DNA from: CAWDPQ01 sp049642465
GTDB taxonomy: Bacteria > Acidobacteriota > Vicinamibacteria > Vicinamibacterales > 2-12-FULL-66-21
NCBI GenBank assembly: GCA_049642465.1
Contig: JBAROV010000121.1
Location: 1-8,961, forward strand
Reading direction: 5' to 3'
Length of the DNA: 8,961 nt
Shown here: in pieces, positions 1 through 5,165 of the stretch
How the letters are laid out: every line of letters begins with the position of its first letter
Numbering within the stretch: the first letter of the stretch is position 1
The notes under the pieces: model-generated
The model's input: the letters and a program-made list of their open reading frames with translations, nothing else
Databases searched by the model: none
What the model was told of the DNA's origin: nothing
Position numbers and translations under genes: made by a program

Positions 1-176
1 CGCTTGAACCGGGTGAGGCGGTCCGGATCGCTCGCGAACAGCTCGGGAAGGATCTTGATGGCGACGTCGCGATCGAGGGTCGTGTCCCGAGCGCGGTAGA
101 CCTCGCCCATGCCACCGGCGCCGATGCGTGATAGGACTTCGTAGTGACCGAGGCGAGTACCGGCTGTGACTGTCAT
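1..176 (-). CDS. Serine/threonine protein kinase, N-terminal fragment (runs off the window)
   Basis: Only the first 58 codons are present; the gene continues beyond base 1. The translated start reads MTVTAGTRLGHYEVL and then SRIGAGGMGEVYRARD, a textbook Hanks-type glycine-rich ATP-binding loop (residues about 18-27). The VAIK lysine, which positions ATP phosphates, is K41, followed by ILPELFASDPDRLTRF. The ATG at 174-176 is chosen because the kinase domain begins right after it. Family knowledge: proteins of this type are cytosolic or membrane-anchored Ser/Thr kinases, often with a C-terminal sensor, TPR or WD/TolB-like propeller part. That part is not visible here, so the signal sensed is unknown. 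The gene is divergent from the toxin-antitoxin module and separated from it by about 180 bp of non-coding DNA. No clear Shine-Dalgarno sequence precedes the ATG. Confidence 0.93.
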   Translation of the reverse strand, partial: MTVTAGTRLGHYEVLSRIGAGGMGEVYRARDTTLDRDVAIKILPELFASDPDRLTRFK

Positions 177-197
177 TGGATGCTGAGGTGTGCCGAC

Positions 198-203
198 ATT
201 CTA
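198..203 (-). promoter_or_regulatory. Possible -10 element of the kinase gene
   Basis: On the minus strand this reads TAGAAT, five of six matches to the consensus TATAAT, and lies 21 bases before the kinase ATG, which would give a leader of about 15 nt. No good -35 hexamer sits 16-18 bp upstream, so the assignment rests on one box only. Confidence 0.3.
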
Positions 204-230
204 GTGCAACGTCACCAGAGACCAGAGCCA

Positions 231-294
231 GGGTGCCAGGGTGCCAGGGTGCCAAGGTGCCAGGGTGCCAAGGTGCCAGGGTGCCAGGGTGCCC
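231..294. repeat. Tandem array of eight 8-bp units (GGGTGCCA)
   Basis: Eight consecutive 8-bp units cover these bases. Five are exactly GGGTGCCA, two (255-262 and 271-278) are AGGTGCCA, and the last (287-294) ends in C. The flank just before the array (about 214-230) is a looser version built on CCAGAG/CCAGG. The array sits between the kinase and the toxin-antitoxin promoter, ending 15 bp before the operator-like repeat. An open frame crosses it into the antitoxin frame (from a GTG at 241), but that translation is only a repetitive PGCQGARVPRCQ and is probably not made. Six GGG runs on one strand could in principle allow a G-quadruplex. Confidence 0.9.
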
Positions 295-308
295 TTGAAG
301 GTCGCGTT

Positions 309-345
309 CGCAACAACTTCTGTTGCGCAACGGTTTGTGTTGCGC
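309..345. promoter_or_regulatory. Probable autoregulatory operator of the toxin-antitoxin module
   Basis: Three overlapping symmetries are seen directly. CGCAACA (309-315) and TGTTGCG (321-327) form a perfect 7-bp inverted repeat around a 5-bp centre. GTTGCGCAAC (322-331) is a perfect 10-bp palindrome. TGTTGCGC occurs twice in direct orientation (321-328 and 338-345), 17 bp apart. The elements cover the inferred promoter of the antitoxin gene that follows. Xre-type antitoxins of RES modules are known to bind inverted repeats in their own promoter, alone or as a toxin complex, so this is the natural candidate operator. Confidence 0.7.
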
Positions 346-351
346 TATGCT
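323..351 (+). promoter_or_regulatory. Probable sigma-70-type promoter of the toxin-antitoxin operon
   Basis: TTGCGC (323-328) as -35 and TATGCT (346-351) as -10 are separated by exactly 17 bp. The -35 hexamer lies inside the first TGTTGCGC copy and the -10 directly abuts the second, so a protein on these repeats would block polymerase. Transcription starting about 7 nt after the -10 would fall at or next to the ATG at 358, implying a leaderless or nearly leaderless mRNA. Confidence 0.55.
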
Positions 352-357
352 GGGGCC

Positions 358-690
358 ATGCCGGTTGCCGTCGCCAAGAAGGTCGAGGCCCTCCGCGTCG
401 ATTTCCGTTCCGCGGCGCGGCTCGCGGACATGCTGGGCGTCAGCCGATCCCAGGTCACCCGCTGGCTGCGCGGTGCAGGCATCGACCCGCTGAATGCCGA
501 AAAGGTCGAGCTGCTCGAATTGGTCTGGTCAAACGTCCTTCGCTTGTACGAGCGCGACGCCGCTCTTGAATGGCTCTTCGGCGTCAACCCGCTGCTCGGC
601 GATCGCCGCCCCATCGACTTGATCCGGATGGGACGTGCCGAGGAACTGATGCGCGCCATCCGCGCGGAACGGTCCGACACCTACGCGTGA
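358..690 (+). CDS. Xre/MbcA/ParS-type antitoxin (DUF2384 toxin-binding domain) of a RES toxin module
   Basis: This 110-residue protein is the likely antitoxin of the RES toxin encoded next to it. Residues about 17-38 (SAARLADMLGVSRSQVTRWL) form a helix-turn-helix for DNA binding. Residues about 55-105, with GVNPLLGDRRPIDLI near 75-89 and a following MGRAEELM helix, match the C-terminal toxin-binding domain of the Xre/MbcA/ParS family. The length is somewhat short but normal for the compact members. I chose the ATG at 358 because the HTH follows it closely and the probable promoter and operator end just upstream. The alternative GTG at 241 would translate the tandem repeat. There is no strong Shine-Dalgarno, consistent with a leaderless start. 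The stop overlaps the toxin start. The family usually neutralises the toxin by capping its active site and represses the shared promoter. Confidence 0.9.
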   Translation: MPVAVAKKVEALRVDFRSAARLADMLGVSRSQVTRWLRGAGIDPLNAEKVELLELVWSNVLRLYERDAALEWLFGVNPLLGDRRPIDLIRMGRAEELMRAIRAERSDTYA

Positions 691-1244
691 TCCTCTACCG
701 CTCGTTCGCGTGGAACGACCACGCGAGTCACCAGGAGCCCGATGGACCGCTCTGGTTCCCGCGCGTGTTCCAAGGGGAGGGCCGCCACGACAATCCGGAT
801 CTCTACGGCTGTCTCTATCTCTCCGATCGTCCTCTCGCCTCCCTCGTCGAGCAGCTGGCGCGCTTCCGCGGCCAGCGATTACTGCCATCGCTGCTGAAAC
901 GTCGCGGCCTGCCCCTCGCGCTCGCGGAGCTGGAACTCGATGATCCCGTCAACCTCGTCGATCTGGACGACCCGGCCGTACTTCGCCGCGAGCGGTTGCG
1001 GCCGTCGCTGGTCGCGACACGCCGCCGGGACACCACCCAGCCGCAGGCGCGCCTTCTGTACGAACGTCATCCGCATGTCGCCGGATTGCGATGGTGGTCC
1101 ACGTACGAGTCGCTCTGGATGAACGTGACGCTGTTTGAACGCGCCGCGACACTGCTGCACGTCCGATCGGTGCGCGCGCTCGGCATCGAAGACCCAGCGG
1201 TGGTAGAAGCGGCCGACTTTTTTGGCCTGCGAGCACGCCCATGA
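687..1244 (+). CDS. RES-domain toxin (putative NAD+-degrading)
   Basis: The 185-aa product fits the RES family of toxins, whose characterised members (such as MbcT) deplete cellular NAD+. Family residues can be placed by pattern: R33 in GRHDNPD, just before LYGCLYLSD; E55 in ASLVEQL; and S138 in GLRWWSTYES. These would be the Arg-Glu-Ser triad that names the domain; the exact assignment is an inference without an alignment. The start is the GTG at 687, which shares GTGA with the antitoxin stop (688-690) and gives the expected N-terminus VILYRSFAWNDHA. An in-frame start at 570 would add 39 residues encoded entirely within the antitoxin gene and resembling no domain, so it is not used. The 4-base overlap suggests translational coupling, so toxin is made only when antitoxin is translated. 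The frame looks intact and so possibly active. Confidence 0.9.
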   Translation: MILYRSFAWNDHASHQEPDGPLWFPRVFQGEGRHDNPDLYGCLYLSDRPLASLVEQLARFRGQRLLPSLLKRRGLPLALAELELDDPVNLVDLDDPAVLRRERLRPSLVATRRRDTTQPQARLLYERHPHVAGLRWWSTYESLWMNVTLFERAATLLHVRSVRALGIEDPAVVEAADFFGLRARP

Positions 1245-1301
1245 GCCTGTTGGGAGACGCTCGAGGCCTTCCACTTTGACGTGATGATCGGCGGCGAGGT
1301 C

Positions 1302-1315
1302 GGTGCTACCGCACC
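1302..1315. other. Short hairpin at the convergent gene ends (weak terminator candidate)
   Basis: GGTGC (1302-1306) and GCACC (1311-1315) can pair around a 4-base loop. The stop codon of the minus-strand AlkZ-like gene (1306-1308) lies in it. No T run follows on either strand, so it is not a standard intrinsic terminator. The rest of the 1245-1305 gap shows nothing recognisable. Confidence 0.2.
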
Positions 1316-2367
1316 ACCACCGTCACCGGGGCCTTCACAAAACGTGAGTAGCGTTCAGCTGCCTCCTCCAGCGCGCGCCGTTCAATGCGCGTGAGCTTCC
1401 GCGCGGGGTTGACATCAACTCTGACGCCATCCGCATTCCGGACCGGCCTCCACGTCCCGGCGATCTGGCCGCCAATGACAAACGAATGTGTGAAGGAGGA
1501 GGTCCACGTCGGTGTAGAGCGGTGAGGGACGGCGTGTCGATCGCGATAAGCGACGAGATACTCGTCGTAAACCGGCAGCAGGTGAACGGAGTGCCGGCGT
1601 GCCTTGTGAGCGTCGACATCCCCCATCCACCAGTACGTCACGTTCTCGACGGTCTTCTTTCGAGCGCTGATCATCTCGAGCGCGCGCGTCGCGTCGGCTG
1701 TGACGAGACCAGACCACCAGACGAAATCGCGGATCGTAGCGGGTCCATGACTGCTGAAATATCGTTGGGCCAGCTCCGCGAGCGACTCGTCGCGAGTCAA
1801 CTTTCGCGATGCTGGCGCGCGCTCAGCGAGCAGCGCATAGGTGAACTTGCCGTTCCGCAAACGCCCGCTGCAGATGACGCCTTCGAGCTCCGCATCCAAC
1901 ATGATGTGCGCGAGACGCTGCCCCTTCGCGACAATGCCGGCACGCGCCAGGTACTCGGAAAGCTCGAGACGAGTGAGGTGGGCGCCGCCGGCGAGGGCGC
2001 GTTCGATCGTGGCAACCGCACGAGCGAGTGTCTGTGGATCGAGTTCCAGCTGACGGTTGTAAACCTGCATCAACCGCCGCACGCGCGGTCCGGTGAGGTC
2101 CAGCATCCAGCGGATATCGAGCGGCGAGACGAAATGCCAGGTGGGGCGCATCACGTGGGTGCGCAGGATCCGACCGGCGTTGAACGCGTCCTCGATTTTC
2201 GCGTCGGTCGCCGCGTCGGCCATGCGGAGGCCCAGCCCCCATTTGGCCGCGGCATACTCCTGCGCCTGCATGCCTCCGAGCCAGGACACGACTGCCTCAA
2301 CGCTGCGGCGCGCGGGACCCGTGATGGAGTGATGCCGGAGCCTCTGGTCGGCGATTGAAGGGATCAC
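1306..2367 (-). CDS. Winged-helix DNA-binding protein of the AlkZ-like (HTH_42) family, possible DNA glycosylase
   Basis: The 353-aa product matches the HTH_42 winged-helix family, which includes the AlkZ glycosylase (removes azinomycin interstrand crosslinks) and E. coli YcaQ. Signatures seen: GGMQAQEYAAAKWGL at about 31-45, where Q34-A-Q36 corresponds to the QxQ motif typical of AlkZ (YcaQ-type members have QxD); THVMRPTWHFV at 70-80; HGPATIRDFVWWSGL at 207-221; and LLPVYDEYLVAYRDR at 263-277. The start is a GTG at 2365-2367; an ATG 8 bases upstream is out of frame and closes after three codons. Length is normal. It is convergent with the RES toxin (61-bp gap) and divergent from the reductase gene. 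Inferred role: base excision of bulky alkylated or crosslinked bases. Many family members are untested, so activity is not certain. Confidence 0.85.
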   Translation of the reverse strand: MIPSIADQRLRHHSITGPARRSVEAVVSWLGGMQAQEYAAAKWGLGLRMADAATDAKIEDAFNAGRILRTHVMRPTWHFVSPLDIRWMLDLTGPRVRRLMQVYNRQLELDPQTLARAVATIERALAGGAHLTRLELSEYLARAGIVAKGQRLAHIMLDAELEGVICSGRLRNGKFTYALLAERAPASRKLTRDESLAELAQRYFSSHGPATIRDFVWWSGLVTADATRALEMISARKKTVENVTYWWMGDVDAHKARRHSVHLLPVYDEYLVAYRDRHAVPHRSTPTWTSSFTHSFVIGGQIAGTWRPVRNADGVRVDVNPARKLTRIERRALEEAAERYSRFVKAPVTVVVR

Positions 2368-2372
2368 GGGAA

Positions 2373-2402
2373 CATAATAGCTTCCGGCTTCCAGCTATAA
2401 TG
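2373..2402. promoter_or_regulatory. Symmetric divergent promoter region
   Basis: CATAATAGCT (2373-2382) and AGCTATAATG (2393-2402) form a 10-bp inverted repeat with one mismatch around a 10-bp centre. Each arm contains a -10-like box facing outward: TATTAT on the minus strand (2374-2379) for the AlkZ-like gene and a perfect TATAAT on the plus strand (2396-2401) for the reductase operon. On the minus strand the box ends 6 nt before the GTG, implying a leaderless transcript. On the plus strand the leader would be about 20 nt. Neither direction has a good -35 at 16-18 bp. Confidence 0.5.
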
Positions 2403-2427
2403 CGCGACTGACTCGAATGAGCTGAAT

Positions 2428-2949
2428 ATGCGTCAGCTTCGATACTCGGTGGCCGCAAGCCTCGACGGCTTCATCGCCGGGCCGAATGGTGAGTACGATT
2501 GGATCGTGATCGACCCTGAGATTGATTTCTCCGAGATGTACGCGGGATACAGCGGCATCGTGATGGGGCGTCGATCGTACGAGGTTTTTGCGGGAAGCGG
2601 CGCGCCAGAAGGGCCTGCGCCGCCAACATACGTGTATTCCCGCACGCTATCGGAAGGGCAGCGGGATGGCGTCACGTTCGTCAGGGATGCCGTCGCTCAC
2701 GTGCGATCGCTCAAGCAATCATCCGAAGACAAGCCGCTGTGGTTGTGGGGCGGTGGAGATCTATTTCGGAATCTGGCGGGCGCCGGACTAGTCGATGGTG
2801 TCGACCTGGCGATCATCCCGGTTCTGCTGGGCGAAGGGATTCCGCTTCTCGGTTCGCCCGGCCTGCGACTGCCGCTTCGTTTGCGCAAACACCGGCTGTA
2901 TGCGACCACCGGCACACTGTCTCTCGAGTACGACGTCAGCAACGGCTGA
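2428..2949 (+). CDS. RibD C-terminal/dihydrofolate reductase-like family protein
   Basis: The 173-aa product is a compact cytosolic member of the DHFR/RibD_C superfamily (the YwjB/YyaP-like group), expected to bind NADPH and reduce an unidentified small molecule. Motifs in order: YSVAASLDGFIAGPNGEYDW (residues 6-25) is the substrate-side loop; GIVMGRRSYEVF (43-54) is the usual MGRxTYE-type helix; LWLWGGGDLFRNL (104-116) is the glycine-rich dinucleotide segment; and DLAIIPVLLGEGIPL (126-140) is the typical C-terminal strand and loop. Length is normal for a stand-alone domain. It has no signal peptide, unlike the other genes of the run it starts. The ATG at 2428 is taken because the first strand follows directly; no Shine-Dalgarno is evident. 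The methyltransferase gene begins 30 bp downstream. The true substrate cannot be told; these are rarely the folate-pathway enzyme itself. Confidence 0.88.
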   Translation: MRQLRYSVAASLDGFIAGPNGEYDWIVIDPEIDFSEMYAGYSGIVMGRRSYEVFAGSGAPEGPAPPTYVYSRTLSEGQRDGVTFVRDAVAHVRSLKQSSEDKPLWLWGGGDLFRNLAGAGLVDGVDLAIIPVLLGEGIPLLGSPGLRLPLRLRKHRLYATTGTLSLEYDVSNG

Positions 2950-2979
2950 AGTGGACTGACGCGTCATGATCGCCGCTCG

Positions 2980-3684
2980 ATGATCCGACACTGTCTCACC
3001 CTGGTGTGTGTGCTGCTGTTCCCGGGGTGCGCGCAAAAGGCAGCGAACACGCCTGAGCCGAGCGCGGCGCCAGGCATCAACGATCGGTACAAGACGGCGG
3101 AAGGGCGAGCAACCACGATCAAGATCCTCGAGGGCGAGGGGCGGGAGAAGTACCAGAAACCGGATCAAATCATCCGGAACATGGATCTCAAATCAGGCGA
3201 CATCGTTTGCGAAATCGGCGCAGGAACCGGATACTTCACCCCATTCCTCTCGAGGGCTGTAGCGAGCGCCGGAAAAGTCTATGCCGAAGACCCGCAGCCT
3301 GAGTTTCTTGCCGTACTCAAGGAGAAGAAAGCGAAAGAGCGACTGGACAACGTCGAGATCGTCCTCGGCACATACACCGACACGAATCTACCTGACGGCC
3401 GCTGCGACGTGACGTTTGTCCTGGACGCCTACCACCATTTCGAGTGGCCGAAGCCGATGCTCGACGCGATGAAGCGCGATACGAAGTCCAACGGACGGCT
3501 TGTCGTCGTGGATTTCTACCGCAAACAGAACGAGTTCTTCGAACAGTGGGGGATCGACGCACTGAAGCACCTGCGACTCGACCTCGAGGGCGTGATCGAG
3601 GAAATCACAAGCCACGGATGGAAGCACGTCGAGACGCGGACGTTTCTCCCGTTACAGTACTTCGTCGTATTCACACCCCGCTGA
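2980..3684 (+). CDS. Exported class I SAM-dependent methyltransferase, probable lipoprotein
   Basis: This 234-aa protein starts with a short positive segment (MIRH) and a hydrophobic stretch (about 6-15) ending in LLFPGC, so C17 could be lipidated. The lipobox is not ideal, with F and P at -3 and -2. A low-complexity linker (AANTPEPSAAPG) follows, then a Rossmann-type methyltransferase domain: EKYQKPDQIIRNM (57-68), motif I VCEIGAGTGYFT (76-87), the acidic end of strand two near VYAED (100-104), DVTFVLDAYHHF (143-154) and the post-I strand NGRLVVVDFY (171-180). The domain looks complete. Similar exported methyltransferases of this QKPD-type group are known, but their substrate is not clear. 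It lies between the reductase (30-bp gap) and the ceramidase-like gene (7-bp gap), so is probably cotranscribed. No clear Shine-Dalgarno precedes the ATG. If it is truly exported, its source of SAM outside the cytoplasm is unexplained. Confidence 0.85.
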   Translation: MIRHCLTLVCVLLFPGCAQKAANTPEPSAAPGINDRYKTAEGRATTIKILEGEGREKYQKPDQIIRNMDLKSGDIVCEIGAGTGYFTPFLSRAVASAGKVYAEDPQPEFLAVLKEKKAKERLDNVEIVLGTYTDTNLPDGRCDVTFVLDAYHHFEWPKPMLDAMKRDTKSNGRLVVVDFYRKQNEFFEQWGIDALKHLRLDLEGVIEEITSHGWKHVETRTFLPLQYFVVFTPR

Positions 3685-3691
3685 GCACGGC

Positions 3692-5149
3692 ATGACCCAC
3701 GCTATCTTCGCGGCGATTCTCTTGACCGTGTGCAGCGTGTGCCTCACACCGCCATCCTTGACGACCACCCCCCAGGAGCGACCGCCGCGGCGGTTCACGG
3801 CAGGCGCCGCAACCAGTAACATCACTCCTCCCCTGGGTGAACCGATCGTCGGCAACTGGACGCCCGTCCCAGCCACCTACGTTCACGACGAACTGCACGC
3901 TCGCTGCCTCGTGCTCGACGATGGAGAGATTCGGATTGCGATTGTGGTGGCAGATAACGTCGGCATTCCGCGCCGGGTGCTGGACGAGGCGAAGCGGCAG
4001 ATTCACAAACTCACCAACATTCCCGTCGAGCGCGTCTTGATTTCGTCTACGCACACGCATTCGGCCACGACCGCGCGTTCGTCTGCCGATCGAGATAACC
4101 CGGCCGCGCCGTTCACGGACTATCAAAAGTTTCTTGCGGGTCGAATCGCCGACGGCGTGAGACGCGCGATCGCGAATCTCGAACCTGCACGCATCGGGTG
4201 GGGAAGTGGAGGTCTTGCCGAGCAGGTGTTCAACCGACGGTGGTTCATGAAGCCCGGACCGCATCTCAGGAACCCGTTCGGTGGCACGGACCAGGTCATG
4301 ATGAACCCTCCGGTCGGCAGTCCCGATCTACTGAAACCGGCGGGGCCAACAGATCCCGAGATTTCGTTTCTCTCCGTGCAATCAGAGTCGGGCAGACCGA
4401 TTTCCCTGCTGGCGAACTACTCGTTGCATTACGTGGGCGGCGTGCCGAACGGGCACGTGTCGGCGGACTATTTCGCGGCCTTTGCGCGGAAGCTGTCGGA
4501 GCTGCTCGAGCGGGACAGTCATGCCCCGCCGCTGGTCGCGATGTTGTCGAATGGCACGAGCGGCAACATCAACAACATCGACTTCCGCGGTGGCCAGAAG
4601 CGGCTGGCGCCGTACGCCCGGATGGAACTCGTGGCGAACCAGGTGGCTGCGGAGGTCTTCAGGGCGATGCAGGGCATCGACTACCGGGACTCTGCGTCCT
4701 TGAAGATCGCTCAGCGGGAGCTGACGTTGGAGACCCGTCGCGGGGAAGCACAAAAGCTTGCGGGCTGGGCGCACGATGTCCTCGCCCGCCCGGAGAGCGA
4801 ACGTCCAAACCACCCGCGAGAGCGAATCTACGCCCAACGCATACTTCAGATGCTGGAGATGCCGCCACGAATCGAGGTTCCACTGCAGGCGCTGCGGATT
4901 GGCGATCTGGCCGTGGTCACGATTCCATTCGAAGTGTTCGTAGAGATGGGTCTGGAACTGAAGTCGAAGAGTCCATTTCCCGACACGTTTGTCGTGTCGC
5001 TCGCCAACGGCGCGTACGGATACCTTCCAACGGCTGCGCATCATCAGCTGGGGGGCTACGAAACATGGCTGGGGACGAATCAGGTCGAGGTTGGTGCGGC
5101 GCAGAAGATCGTCGACACGCTCCTGCAGATGCTCGCGGAACTCAAATAA
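3692..5149 (+). CDS. Neutral/alkaline non-lysosomal ceramidase-like hydrolase (N-terminal domain only), exported
   Basis: The 485-aa product has a signal peptide (hydrophobic residues about 4-19), then the neutral/alkaline ceramidase N-terminal domain. Visible motifs: FTAGAATSNITPPLGEP (35-51), VHDELHARCLVLDDG (64-78), SSTHTHSA (118-125) with probable zinc ligands H121/H123, NYSLHYVGG (242-250) with H246, SNGTSGNINN (286-295), where S290 matches the catalytic-serine region, and a C-terminal IPFEVFVEMG (411-420) with E414 as candidate fourth ligand. Assignments are by pattern, not alignment. True neutral ceramidases are longer (roughly 650-780 aa) because of an added C-terminal Ig-like domain, absent here. 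The substrate may therefore be ceramide or another amide; many environmental members are untested. It follows the methyltransferase by 7 bp and precedes the cytochrome gene by 16 bp. Confidence 0.88.
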   Translation: MTHAIFAAILLTVCSVCLTPPSLTTTPQERPPRRFTAGAATSNITPPLGEPIVGNWTPVPATYVHDELHARCLVLDDGEIRIAIVVADNVGIPRRVLDEAKRQIHKLTNIPVERVLISSTHTHSATTARSSADRDNPAAPFTDYQKFLAGRIADGVRRAIANLEPARIGWGSGGLAEQVFNRRWFMKPGPHLRNPFGGTDQVMMNPPVGSPDLLKPAGPTDPEISFLSVQSESGRPISLLANYSLHYVGGVPNGHVSADYFAAFARKLSELLERDSHAPPLVAMLSNGTSGNINNIDFRGGQKRLAPYARMELVANQVAAEVFRAMQGIDYRDSASLKIAQRELTLETRRGEAQKLAGWAHDVLARPESERPNHPRERIYAQRILQMLEMPPRIEVPLQALRIGDLAVVTIPFEVFVEMGLELKSKSPFPDTFVVSLANGAYGYLPTAAHHQLGGYETWLGTNQVEVGAAQKIVDTLLQMLAELK

Positions 5150-5165
5150 CTGCCACGAGATCCTG

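Noticed and set aside
231..294. CRISPR array
   Set aside because: Units are 8 bp with no spacers between them.
241..357. N-terminal extension of the antitoxin from a GTG at 241
   Set aside because: It would translate the tandem repeat and the operator; the ATG at 358 fits the domain start and the promoter.
570..686. Extra 39 residues at the start of the RES toxin
   Set aside because: This part lies wholly within the antitoxin gene, has no domain features, and the GTG at 687 gives the normal overlap.
1486..2358. Long open frame of 290 codons on the plus strand
   Set aside because: It is antisense to the AlkZ-like gene, whose product has clear family motifs; the plus-strand translation has none and is a high-GC shadow.
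4382..5044. Minus-strand open frame of 220 codons
   Set aside because: It is antisense to the ceramidase-like gene and its product shows no family features.
4989..5165. Longer start of the cytochrome protein (59 extra codons)
   Set aside because: It overlaps the ceramidase-like gene and would bury the signal peptide.
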